Of a stretch of DNA of 64,000 nucleotides, positions 16,238 through 30,321 are shown in pieces. Location of the stretch: positions 29,496,565-29,560,564 of the forward strand of contig NC_136003.1 in the NCBI RefSeq assembly GCF_048128805.1. Direction: 5' to 3'. Position numbers and translations under genes: made by a program. Position 1 is the stretch's first letter, and every line of letters begins with the position of its first letter. The notes below the pieces were generated by a model. It worked only from the letters and a program-made list of their open reading frames with translations. It was not told where the DNA came from and ran no database searches. The stretch comes from Centroberyx gerrardi (taxonomy: Eukaryota > Chordata > Actinopteri > Beryciformes > Berycidae).

Positions 16238-19200
16238 ATGGGCAGCCAGGGCAGCCCGGTGAAAAGCTATGACTACTTGCTCAAGTTCCTGCTGGTGGGA
16301 GACAGCGATGTGGGCAAAGGAGAGATCCTGGACAGCCTGCAGGACGGCTCCGCTGAGTCCCCGTACGCTTACAGTAGCGGTGAGTCACACTTGTCTGAGC
16401 TTATCTGGACCTGTTGGTTTAGTTTTGCCCTCTGTGACGAGCTCCTTGTGTTGTGTTGTGCTGTGTTGTGTCATGCTTGCTCATCACAAAGTCCTAAACA
16501 TGCTGGCTGTGCATTTCAGTGTGTGGACTGGAGAATACACAATGAACTCTCTTCACTGCCTGACTCTGACAACACACTCACATACACTCACGCTCACACA
16601 CACGCCGCTCACATGGAAGTATGAGACATGCTAGAATGTATGTGGATGATGGTCGAGTGAGTGGACAATTTCACTAGCCAAACCCTGGTTTTCATGACCT
16701 CACAGTCCAATAACAAGGGACTAGGTTTAGATCAAAATATAGGGCTGATATTGGCCTTTTATTAAAAGTCAGATATCATCCACCTCCAATACGATGGCGG
16801 TTCCTCCTTTTCTTTACTCAACAGCTTCAGAGGTGTCAGTCTGTAAAACCTGCAGTGAAACCTGCCTTAAGGAGCTGCTGACCAACCTTAAAGAATTAGT
16901 CTGGCTTTCACTGGAGAGTTTTAGTGTCCTATGATGGTCTAAATGCTGTTTCAGATGCTTTTCCATCCTGACCAGAATGGATTTCTGGGGGAAACATTAA
17001 ATACTTGTAATTATTTGCCATAAAAATGGTCCAGTTGCAAGATATTCAACAGCGGCACAAAATATCAACAGCTTGAAATGGCAACTTCAGTACAAAAATA
17101 TCAGTATTGGCCTTGTGATGCACACAAAACACACACAGCGCGTAAATCTACATGTCCATGACTAGGCGGCGTGGGTAATAACAACAGCAGATCCATTATA
17201 TTCTGGTTTGTAAGGGTTTACTGCTTGTGTATGCATGCATATGGGCTGAGTGGAGGCTGCTCAACTATGGCTGTTATTCTGCTGCTCATTACTGAATGAA
17301 AACCTTTCAGGAATTTTCTCTGGGTTTGATGTGAACATTACTGAAGCAGATTAAATTAGATCAAAGCTTTCATCTGCATTCCTCACTTTAGAGCAGGTAC
17401 ATTTAGGAACAGCATCATCAGTTTTTAGCTGCAAGGGCATACTGTGTATAGGATAGCATGGTGTTTGCCAGCCAATTTGCCAAGTCCCACAGGGCTCCAT
17501 CTAACACGGGGTGAAATACTGTGCGGGTGCTGGAGGGTCCGTGTCAGGAGGGGAAGGTTGACGGAGTCCTGCCCGGTCAGATGAGCCCTCCCTGGGTGTA
17601 GGAGCTCAGATCGCCTGGCTCTCTCACTGCTGTTGCTCTGGAGCTGACAGCCTGTATCCGATCACTGCCTTGCTGCTGCAGTAAGCTGGTGGTCCGTGGC
17701 TTCAAAAAAAAGATGCTACACACACACACACACACACACACACCCACCCCCACTCCCATCAAAGGGAAGCCCTAGAAAAAGAGGATAAAGAGAGGATAGG
17801 GCAGAGGAGAGGAATAGAGAATAAGTAATGCCTTAACAGTGCAAGGTTACTCCCTCTATGCTAATAGATATATTGTATGAATCCTGCACCAGAGGGAGCC
17901 GAGCAGCATCTTGGGGTCACTCTCTGACAGTGCTAGCCAGGCTGGTATGAGTTTGTCAAGGAAGAGAAGAGGGGGAGGACAGCAGGGAGAAGGGAAGTAC
18001 GTCCATCACATCCATGCAGCCTAATTAGAGCCAGTTCTCCACTTACAGTGACTGGACTTGAAATATCAGCTGCTTGCTTACTTCTGCCCCAAAGGTAAAA
18101 TGTGCATATCTTCATAAGAGAAGATGTTTGCTTGCAGCACAGTCCTCACCAGAGATGATTCCCCAAGCATCCATTTCATTATTGAGATGAAGAAAATCTC
18201 CATCTCCCCCTTTCAGAGTGACAACAACTGTTAATGAAAAATACATCAGTTAGTAGCATGACCCCTTTTTGCCAGTGCTAATCTAATAGATTCTGCCAAA
18301 GGGTGGCGATGCCCGTCGGCATTTGGCAGCAGTGTGAAGGCACTTGCTCAGTTCATGTGTGTTTGTAGATGTAAGGGACTCTCCTGCTCTCCCAGTAGGA
18401 GGCCAGACTGTTTCATTGCAGAAATTGAGGTGGATTTAGAGAGAGAGTTCTTCTTCGTTACAACATTTTGAGATTTAGCAGTAGAGTTCCATGTGTTCAC
18501 ACTGCAAACGACTTGGTTTATGGTTCTGTCTATTCTGACCAATTGTGGACAGGGTCAGAGCACTGTTTGCATCTATGTAGGGCCTGCAGCTACACAGTTT
18601 TGAACAGTAAAATCATAGAGTTCTTGCTGCTTTGGTATTAGGGCTGGGTATCGTTTAAAAAATTCCGATGCCAGTACCAATACCAGTACCCTTAAAGTGA
18701 TACCGATACCAATAGAGTACTTCATTCGATACCTTTTTTTTCCTTTTTTGTGGCATCTCGGCACGCTGAACTGCCAACTCCGTCACACACACCGCGCTCG
18801 ACTTCACCACAGACTGTATGGGTTGTAGCTGCTGCGGTAGCGGGCCAATCACAAGTCGCATTAAACCGAAGAACGCTTGCGGTGATTGGCTGCGAGCAAA
18901 ACCATACAAATAGTCATTTTTTTTCTAGATCTGTGTACAAGAAGTATCGAATGCAGGTATCGTTTGACTGGAGAAGTTTTGATACTACTTGGTACTGGGT
19001 TATTTCGGTCGATACCTTAAAGGTATCGAGTACCGATACCCAGCCCTATTTGGTATTGCCTTTAATATCATTACATCGGTTTGATGAGTTAACGTAGCTA
19101 GCTAGTGAGGCCTAATTATCTAGGATTCATCGAAAATAAAAACAGACAAATTTCATTAAAATGACTTCAGAGCACTTACCACCAGACCCCAACGATGGAT

Positions 19201-22200
19201 GCGAGCATTCTTCAAGCCTAGTTTTTGAGACCTTTATTCCTCTAGTCTTTCAAATAGAAGTTGTACAGAAGTGGGAAGTTTTGAATGACTGTAATCAACT
19301 TCTCATCCATTTTGCACTTACCAAGCAGAACTATGGTATTGTTGATGATCACATTGGTAGGGAAACAAGGATGTGCGGCAATCTGATTGGCTGTTGACAG
19401 TCGATGAAAGTTCAGTCTCTGCCAACTGCCAACACATTGTCCACAGTTTCCCTGGTCGCTCCGCTCTGTGGGAAATGAGTGGGCCTCCAGTGACTTGTTG
19501 ATCGTGTTGCTCGCAGTGTGAATGTATGGTTTGCATATTTATCACTCAGAACTCATCTAGAGACCCTCTTTTCATTAGCCTTTCTTTCTCGTCACCCCTA
19601 ATTTATTTCCCTCTTTATTTCCCTCTTTTATTTCTAGCTTGCCTGTGCTGTTTTTCTGCTGTTCTAAACTGTGCCATGATAGCCGTGTAAAATGCAGTTA
19701 AACACCTGAAAACCCCACATTCAGGCAGTTGACAGGCAGTTTGTCTTCAGTCGGTGCTGATGCGTTAGATCTAGATTTACCTCAGGTAAATGGTCCCCAT
19801 GATTCTAAACACCGAGCCCATGGATGGCCGGCCTTGTAAAGACGAGCTCTTTGCCAAAATGTGAGCCGGGCCAGCTTCTGAGAAGTCTTTAAAACAGGAA
19901 GCCGTCCTAATTGATGCTAGCAAGATCAAAAGCCTTCAAACGGCTTCATTAAATATGGAGGGCACAGTGGAGCACGGCTGAATGCGCTTCATCAGGGATG
20001 TTTGTGCAGACAGAAGCGCTGCTATTGATTTCCATCCCTCCAGTAGAGAGAAAGTAGCAGGGAGGGAAGGGGAATGCTTGTGAGGAAGCTAAATATTTCA
20101 GGAGGAGCAAATCGGGGAGAAAGAACAGATTTTGATTGGACAGCGCTGCCCTCAGGCTATGATTGGCTCCCTGCCTGATTTGGGGCGGCCAATTGGAGAG
20201 ACCGCTCTGTCTCATTTCCTCCTCAGTGATCAATGCTTATGTGCATCATTGATCTTTAGTTTGGTATTTTCAAAGCAAAGCCAGTCAGCCTAGTTTGGTT
20301 AATTATCTGTGACGACTGCAGTTGATTTGTTGATTTGTTGATTTATTTAGGTTATAATTAGAGCTGCATAATATGGACAAAAAACACCCACTGTGCCTCT
20401 TTTTTATTGGCTGGGCTTGTCTTATTTATGTATGGATTATATCATACTTGAATGCCAATTTCTGCTTGTTACAAATATATAATATTCAGATTATAATGTA
20501 GTTATTTTTTTTGCTATGATGCTGTTGGACATTGATTATTTATAAATGTGCCAATTAGGCATTGGCTTCTTAGATCTTGTGTCACCATTGTGTTTGTTAA
20601 TATGACTTATTTAAACAGGTTATCTGGTAATTCTACTCTGCAACTGTAGTTAAAGTGCAACACAAGGAACCAAAAAGAACATGTTATCACTCTGTAAATG
20701 TTTGGAAGGCCAGAAGAGTTTTGTAGAAGACCAGTTTTTGAACACTGGCCTGTTCAGTATCCTTCCATTAATATACAAGCTTAAACCAAGAGTTGGGCTA
20801 TAGGCCTAGCCAAGTACGCAGTGTTGTCATGCCCTATACACTAACTTTATTTACTTTTTTACAAGAGACTTTGCTCTTATTGTTATTCAGATCGAGCTAC
20901 ATTAGACACATTATTGACAAAGCGCTCCCACAGTGGGTGAATCTAAATCTATCGGAAAACACTGCCAAAAAACACTCCTAAAGCGTGGGACAGGGTGCAC
21001 ACTCGCTGCTGGTTTGGTTAAGTTTCAATTTGTTACTTCCTGTCCACCAGATTGATTTGGGCAAATAGAGCGAATCTAAAGGAAAGCGTTTCAGTTAGCG
21101 GGGATGGGATGCTCTTCTCTATTGCAGCTCCATTTTTTGATGTAGGATGATAACACGGGTGGAGTTTTACATAAAAGTTTTGCCTAGTGCAGTTCTGTAC
21201 TTGAAGTATAAATAGCTAGCAGCAGGAGTGACAACATGGAAGATAAATTTGTCCTTTGTTAGATCTTTTTTACACACCTAACTATTGAGAACTGTGAATA
21301 GAAAATCCATTGTCAAAATAATCTTATTTCGAGATCCGTAGTTTGATTTTGCTTTTCTTTCAAACTAGCAGTGACACTTGTGTTCCTATATGCCGTGTTT
21401 TACTGCGGCGATACACAGTGTGCCGTCAGCAGGTGAAGTGCTGTCAGACCAGTCTATCTGCCACTTCTCTCTTTGTCCCGAGGCTTGAATATTAATGCAG
21501 CCTTTGTAATGTACTGTTCACTCGCTCACAAGTCCAGAGTTGCAGAATGATCAGACCTCGCCTAACTTCCTGCCTCATGCTGTTCTTGTTATTGTCGACA
21601 TTTAGTTAAATTGTGTGCAAGTTAAATGAATAGACAAACTCGTTTAAGCAGCACTACCTGGGTTTCATTCTGATAAATGAATTTGTGTCATCATTATGTT
21701 GACTTACCATTCGGTAGATTTAACAGTTTGACGGGTGGAAGAACACTCAAGTTTGTTGACAGACAATACATGACGACATATGACATGCATGTAATTCAAT
21801 ACCGACAAGGCTGTTGGTTTGCCTGAGGCAGGCAGCTTGCACACCCCACCGTCATGTTATATCACAGGATTTTCAAATCTTAAAGAGCTTGGCCTTATAA
21901 AAAAAGACTGCCAGCCCACCCGCTAGCATTTCAAATGCCTCTCACTCTCCAGTGACACTCTTTCACCCGCTCTCATCCCCAATTCAGCCTCTCTCTTTTG
22001 ACTGGGATTTGTACTGAAAAAAAGGACTGTTGGTCTTTGACGTCTGAAAGTACCGGTCTAGAACCAATCTGCATCGTTTCCTCAACGCTATCTTCTCAGT
22101 GAATCATGTATGCCGTAATTTGTGTTCATAAACTCGTCATTTCTCTCTACCCATTCTTGCTATGAAGCGATACCTAGATATTTGACATGTTAAATTGTGG

Positions 22201-24755
22201 CTGCTTGTTTTTTTATTCATTGTGCAGTTGTTGTCAAGGGAAATAGTTTCTAAATGTATTCTTCAGTCTACCGAAAATGACTCGTTCCTTGTTGGCCCTC
22301 CTCGTTGAAATTGCAGGACACAGCTTGCCGAGCCCCTTGGTTTCTAACACGGAAGAAATCAAGTAGCCATCATTTCCTTTCTTCTATTTGACTAATTTCT
22401 ATTAAAAAAAAACCCAAAAACGGCAACCTATAACAACCTAACCCCACACACGTTTCCCCATCATCCATCACCTCCGCCTTCATCGGTCCTTCAGGGGGGA
22501 AATCAGATTTTGATAGTTGCAGTTGGACGATACAAATAATCAGGTGCCTAAGAGCAACCATATTTACAGAGACGGTAGTGTCTACACTATGTAAACATAT
22601 CAAACATGTTTTATAAAACAATGTGATAACTGTTCAGTTATGTTATTACTGCATATCTATTCATATCTATTCACATTCAGTAGCCGCAAACAAATATTGA
22701 AATACTTTACCGATAGTAACGTCAACAATAGACCTACTTTAGTACTTTTAACCTAGTACTTTTAGCTAAACAGACAAGTTTGCCATCATTTGAATTTTCT
22801 GTGAAATGTTTACCTGATGCTTGACTACCAAAAAATTGCCAGTTCTCTTTCAAAAGTTGGCTAACTCGCAACTCAATGTCGGCACTGGGCCAACATAAGA
22901 CACTCGACTGTGGCGGATGACGGCCAAACCGAAAAAAAGCCACATCTGAATCGCTCCTCCTCATCATCCCTTCTCATCTTGGAGTGTTTTCTGGAAGGCA
23001 GTGCCAATGTTCACTCCAGTTTTGGCTTGGAGACGGTCGCTTTCCTTTTTAGCATGCTTGCCTATCTCCAAGCGATTAATCAGTTTCTTTGTCCTTTGAT
23101 TTTTCCTGCTGTTGCTGCTTCTGTAATCATGAAACCCATCACTTTCTGTGTGGCAGAGGATGTGTTTTCTGGGGAAAGCACCTACCTGGTACTGGGTGTT
23201 TACAACAGCAAATGTAAAAGCTTTCATGAACTGGGTATATGTTGAATCACTATTGTATGGTATCAATTAACGATAGAGAGCAAAACTGACATTTATTTAT
23301 GTAAAAAAAGTAGCAAATTATTACTTTAAATGTGCCTTTTATATTTAGCTTAGTCAGCCAATACCACCTTGACTAAAACATTCACTGTGGGAAACGATGA
23401 CACTGAAATGGGGAAACACACGCAGGGACACGTTGATTTAATTGTATACTTATTCATAGATTTGTTTTACTTGACTGCGTGGACTTACACTATAATTTAA
23501 AATGTTAAAATGCTATTCCTTGCACATTTAAATGCAATGTTTCCGCACACCACACCGCACGCACTGCATGGATGAACACATAGGGGAACGGTGATATATA
23601 TCATGACGACTGGGGGGAGGGGGAACGGGGGTTTACAAAACAATTTTCGAGGGGGTTTCAAGATTAATTTTTCACGTTGCGATAAAAGGTTTTGAATTTC
23701 ACAGTCGGCTGACACTGGCCATCAGATAAAGCCAGCCTTGGAAGGGCGAAGCCTATTAAAATGCAAAAGCGGGTTGAAAAGACACTTTTCAGAGCAGCTG
23801 CTAGACAAGGAGAGGCCAGAAGTGAGACTCTTAAATCTTCTTGTTTCATTCAGCAGCCTAACAATGGAAAATCCCCCAGTTACTACCAAAGCATAGCAGT
23901 CTATTGTTTCACTACAGCAATGGACTAGCCTATTTATTTTGACGGTGCACCATCCATAGCCAGCAGTTATCACGCTGGATGCAGTTCAGCTCAGAGAAAA
24001 CCCCCCTATAGTGCCTTCCTGAGAGGGAGAGAGAGAGAGAGAGCGAGGGAGTATATTTGTAGGTAGAGGAAAAGCTGAAACCGGCCTAATCCTCTTGAAA
24101 GATGCACAGACTGACACACCGCCGGTTGACTATTACCATGGCGCTCGGCAATAAAAGCTCATCTCCACGCTGTCAAATCAGATTTTATGCACTTTCTTTT
24201 CATTCTTTTTTCTTCCTTCAGCTGCCTTTTATTTCTTTCTTTCTTTCTTTCTTTCTTTCTCCACCTTTCTTCACATTCTATACATGCATCTGTAAATGTA
24301 ATATATTTGATATGGTTAAGAGTAGTTTTTTTTTTTTTTTTTACAAAGCACGTCTGCATGTTAGACACTTTCTCTACATATGTATGAGGTTTTGTAGCCT
24401 TTTTAGCGTGAACATGACACATTCTGCACATCATAAACTGTAAATTCACATATTTGTTTTTTCATATCTCTATATTCTCTCTCATTTGTGTATGTTGTCT
24501 ATATCACAATATTCACACATTTTCTCAGTATATTTTTATATACATATTTTCATTCTTTTTCTCTTTGTCTCAATATCTTCTGCTGATATTTTGCACACCC
24601 TTATAATGCTGCAGCTCATATTTTTCATACTTATTTCATTCCTACGTTTCCACTTAAAAGATTCTTGAAACGTTTCTTTCTTGTATCCTATTATTGTTTT
24701 GCTGCTGCACTAACCTAGTTCCACATTATTCATCATTAGTTTCATCTGTCTTACA

Positions 24756-24834
<79 letters not shown>

Positions 24835-27800
24835 GCTTGTGTTCCTACCAGTTATGCTCTCCTCACTAATTTGTCTCCTTCCCACCCTTACGGTTGTCAT
24901 GATGGTGGCATTTCTTTGCTCTGACAACCATCGGCTCACGTTTGTACATTTCCACAGCAGCGTATGCCTCTGAGGTTGAAAAAATGACTCATTCTCATAT
25001 TCTTGCACTGTTGTGTATGCTTGGGATTTTTTTCAAAAGCAACGAACATGCTACACACCCACAACACACACACACATACTCTCCCTCCAGCGTTGAGAAT
25101 GTCCTGAGAAGAAGCAAAGTCACCCGACTCCCAGAATAGAAGCAGCAGCGTCCAGCTTAGGGAATCAGACATCAGAGAAGCTATTGATTATCTTGGCTGT
25201 CTGAACGAGCCCTGGCAACAAGAGGAGAGGAAGCACTTGGTATGATGCCCTGCACTCACTCCAATTCAATTAGGCTAGCCTGAGCTCAGCACTTTAGCTC
25301 AGCAGTCTTTATGTTGCCTGGAAAATTGGAAGATATTGGTAATGTTGTTAGCCAGCAGCTGCTACCTGCCAAAGCCCTTTGGTCACTAACAAAAGCTGAT
25401 GCAGTCGTGTGTAAAGTTTGGAGAACTGGGATGACTTGCTCTTAGGCTGCATCTAATTAAATATTGCTGTATGGTATTATGGTAATGGGAAAATCTGCTT
25501 TTGTTTTTTTCTAGGAGTCTACATTTTCACTTTTGACAGTAGATGACAAAATGACAGTTATCAGTTAATGCTGGTGTATCCCAACATACATATACTAACA
25601 CTTGTTACTGCAAGTGCACAGGCCAACTGTTTTTGGATGGTGATGGTATGAAGGTTTGACAAATAAGGGTTTTGTTGGCTGAAACCGATTTTTTACTGAA
25701 GCTGCCAATAGTAAATGTTCTGTTTTGTTATCTAATATCTTTAAATTTGGCCTGTTTCATGCTAACTATTCCAAGGATTCAGTGTTTCCCCCGGGATTTT
25801 ATTCTGGCCAGGATGGAAAAGCCTGTGAAACAGCATTTAGACCATCATGGGACACTAAAACTCTCCACTGAAAGCGATAATAATTGAAATTCTGGCAGGG
25901 TGAGGCAGGTTTCATGGAAAGTTTTACATAATCACACCCCTGAAGCTTTTGAGGGGTGAAAAAGGGAAGGACCTCCATCATATCGCAGGTGGACAACACT
26001 GACTGTCCGATATCAGAATTGCATTATAAGGTGGTACACCTGTTTGGTCCGAAAGTACGCTGACTCAGTGGGTAAAAACCACAAGAACATGGTGAGCAGA
26101 TCCAGACACAGACATGTCCAGACATGCAGCAGCAGGCTGGCAGGTGTAGCAGGGAGACTGCAGTCTGCCAGAATATAAAGATGTGTTGGCTGCCTGAGGC
26201 AAAACACTATCAGAGCAGGAAACTACCATGACAGGTGACTTCTCACTCTGTGTAACACTTGTCAGAATTCAAAACTGAAAGTAGAAAGATGGAGAATTTA
26301 GTACAGGGTGCCTTGGATGAATACAATATTGTGATTTTAGATGCTATTTTCAAATTAGTTTTTTTGTTTGTTTGAATAACTGAAAATTAAAACATTGATC
26401 TTGGACATTAAACAGGGTTTTTCTTCTCATTTCAAGAGCCATGGGTTGATTGGCATAGGGGAGATTAAAGAGATGGCGAGTCTTGCTTCTTATTGGTCGG
26501 CGGGGCCCAGCATCCCACCCGTCGCCCCGGTTTAGTGTCAGTTTTCAGTTTCAAATGAAAAAATATAAAAGTTAGAATATCAGAATAGGACATGCAATTT
26601 GAACAAAACTGATCTAGACCTCTTGACGAAAGAGGAGTCTTGTCATAAAGTGAAGGTCTAAGAAGAAGAGTTTGTCTCATGTTACACACAATGGGAAACA
26701 TGCAACACTTCACCCTTGATAAAAATAAGTCAAATAGGTTGTAAAAGACAAATATTGAGCTGCATTTTATGTGGCAAACTTCCTAAGCAAGCTGAAAGAT
26801 TTCCACTGTGATAGCTTTTATTTTCTTGTTCTACACGGTTGTCACATTTTGTAAAGCTAATTGCAGTCCTCCTTAGTGTGTTGTTAGGTAAAACTACACT
26901 TAGGTTCAGTATAAGTGCCTCAAATAGGTCGTGAGTCATTTTGTCAAGCGTCAGCTCAGCTTCTCTCTGAAACCAAGGTATTGTAATCTTGATTGATGTT
27001 GGCCTTCCTGATGTATCCATTTGCCTAATGCCTTCCTCTCTCTGCCCTCTCTCCATCCAGGTATTGACTATAAAACCACCACCATTCTTCTAGATGGGAG
27101 GAGAGTGAAGCTGGAGCTTTGGTAAGCACCCATCACCGCTGAACGGACCTGTTGTTGTCTGTACAGTGTAGAGCGTCCCTCCTCAGTATCGCACCTCTCT
27201 ACACTTACACAGGGCTTAAAGACCTCCGGACGTTTTAGATTCACAAACTATTTTCATCAAAAAAAAAAAAAAAACTCCACGTGGGTTTTTGTTTTTGATG
27301 CGCTTTATCCAATCATATTCAGCGAAGCAAAGCAATATTTTACATTTACCATTGGAATGCGAGCAAGTTTTTTTTTTATCCAATGAACAGCAAGCTACTT
27401 TCTATCACAATGTAGCACCGATTCCGTGGTGTAGCACAGCTGAAATATGGAAACAAAGTTTATGAAAGCTGGTGAAGATACACGCGTCACTGAGACAGGA
27501 GTAAAAAACAAACGGCGATAGGTATGGATTGAATGAACGGGTGGAGACGGGAAACCGTTGACACTTGGTGCGACAAATTAAGGGAACCGGGTGTTTGTTC
27601 TGCACTGTGTGCTCAACCAGCAGAAAGAAAGTGCTCTTTCCACACGAGGTAAATCCCAGACACAACGCTGCTATGCGCGCACTTCAATATCTGAGCACAC
27701 CGGGAGCAACAGTTACAGCTGCCGCTCCAGCAGCAATGACAGACCGGAACGGGATCTGTCTTTCACAATTTACAATCTTCATTCAGCATAAAAATGTGGC

Positions 27801-30285
27801 GTTGCTTTGGCTGTTCTCTACAGAGCTGCCCAGGGGTCACCTGGTAAGAAAAAAATAATTGATGTGGAAATCCATACGGGCACTGATTGGTAAACCGTGC
27901 ACGACTCCATGCGCACGGATTAGTAAACCGTGCCCTCGAATTAGTAATCAGTGCACACAGAGTCCTAAACCATGCCCGCGGATTAGTAGACCATGCACAC
28001 GGATTTATAATATGTACATTGATAACGTCAAACAGGGACAGCACAGCGGCCCACAGAGTTGCATATAAAATTTAATTAACATGCTTTTTCTACAAGCATG
28101 ATGTATAGGGAGTAAATAGGTTTCATATGGTCACCAAAACACACATCGGATCATAAATTAGACCTACTGATGTGATTAATCAATGGTTATGGTTCACATA
28201 TGGTCTAGGTGCCTAATGGCTATTACAGCTCACTATATGTATGCCGAGCTGTGTGTAATGGCTCTGGCTCACTGTATATAGGCCTAAAAGTCCCTCTTTG
28301 ATGTTATCAACGTAGATATTACAAATCTGTGTGCATGGTTTACTAATCCGTGGGCACGGTTTAGGAGTAAATTGTAAGAAAACCGTGCCCACTGATTTCC
28401 GCATCATTTTTTTTTTGTACCAGGTGACCCCTGGGGGGCTCCACAGTTATCCTTATTGCACTAGGTTTAGTGCAATGAGGATAACTTATTGCACTAATCA
28501 GTCAGGAACATTTCAGGCTCAGAATGTTTTTTTGCTTCAAGCCCTGCTTACAATCACAAAGTGCTTCACATTTGAAAATGAATAAAACAGATAAATACAC
28601 AGAACAACATGCACCCACTAAATAAGACATCCAACAAGACGCACGTCAGATTAAGAGAATGACTGACAGAAAAGGTGGATCTTTAGCAATTTCGTAAAAG
28701 CAGGGACCAAGTTGGCTAGTCCAACATCTACAGGGAGTCTAATGCACCTCTTCACCTTTTATTTTAATGTCGGACCTTGGAACAGGCATCAGGTCCTGCT
28801 CAGAGGACCTGAGTGAAGACACAACTCGCTAGTATAAGTCAGAACCTGACCACACAACGCCTTGTTGGTCATCAGAAGAATTTTAAAATCAATTCTGTAC
28901 TTGACTGGCAGCCAATATTGGGAGGAGGCCAGTATTGGTGTAATGCACGGTTGGTACTGAGCAACCGATTGGCTAAAGCTACTGCTACTGCTGTTGGCTT
29001 GCTGACTGGTTGGGAGGCTGTTCAGACTACGTGACGGAACAAAGATGGCCGTCATACATGAAGACGAGGGATCACATTACCCGATTCTGCCATTCAAAAA
29101 CGTTTGCCCATTAGTTCAGAGCAGATCACTGTAAATAAACTTACAAAATACCTGTTCTATTGCTGATGAGGAATTTTGTATAAAACTTATGTGGACTACG
29201 TGATTATGGGTTAGAACAATATATCGATATAAATATAAACCAATATAAAATAGGGCTGGGCGATATATCATATAATATCGATATTGTGATATGAGACTAG
29301 ATAATGTAATTCTTCCTGGTCTTAAAGGCTGTGTTGCAGTAAAGTGATACAATTTTCTGAACTTATTAGCCGGTCCTGGCTGAGAAAAATGAACAATGAT
29401 TATTGGCTTTACCTGCTCATCATATCCACACTTATTACTGATTACACATATGATTACTAATCATCTTTACTAATTAAAAAAATTTCTTGTGTGTAAATAT
29501 CTCATAAAAGCACGAATACTCATCCCCAAAATATCGTCACATTATTGCTATTGAGGTATTCGGTCTAAAATATTGTGATGTTTGATTTTGTCGATATCGC
29601 CCGGCCCTAATATAAAGAGATGCGTCAGAGGCATCTAAGTGTTAGAAGACTACAGCACACTGCAGTGCTAGGAAAGGCCTGTTTTGTGGAAGTGGGCCAA
29701 GGAATTTGACTCCTCAGGGGAGAACCAACGCCTCATCTTCCCTGTAGAGAGAAAACTTTAAAGGCAGGCGTATGCAGAAGACTCTTTATTTCTGCTTCCT
29801 CAGTCTTTCTCTTTCTCATCACTGTCTCTAATCTCATCGTTCCTGCTCTCTCGCTCTCTCTCTCTCTCTCTCTTTCTCTCTCACACTCTCTCTCTCTCTC
29901 TCTCTCTCATGACTCAGACTCCTCTCGGTCTCTCTCTCTGAGGTGACACAGAGAAGGGAAATTGCAGGTAAAAAGAAAAGCAGGAGCCTAAATACCCAAC
30001 ATCCATCACTGTCCACCCCTCCCACCCAATCAGCGGTGGGAATCGTCTCGTCGTCAGCCTCACCAGCCACTCGGCGGCGGCGTTTTCAACCTGTCGGCCA
30101 ATTACCACACAGTCGCTTAACAAGATGATTTCTCTCTCTCCCAAGATTTTATCTGACCGATGGGTGGCATAGAAATTATTACTATCAATTCAAGAAGCTA
30201 TAATCAGTTAGACCAATACATAAGTCATGCTGGACATTGGCTGACCTCTAGTCAAGAGATTTCCCCTCTCAGCACTCAGTGGCAT

Positions 30286-30321
<36 letters not shown>

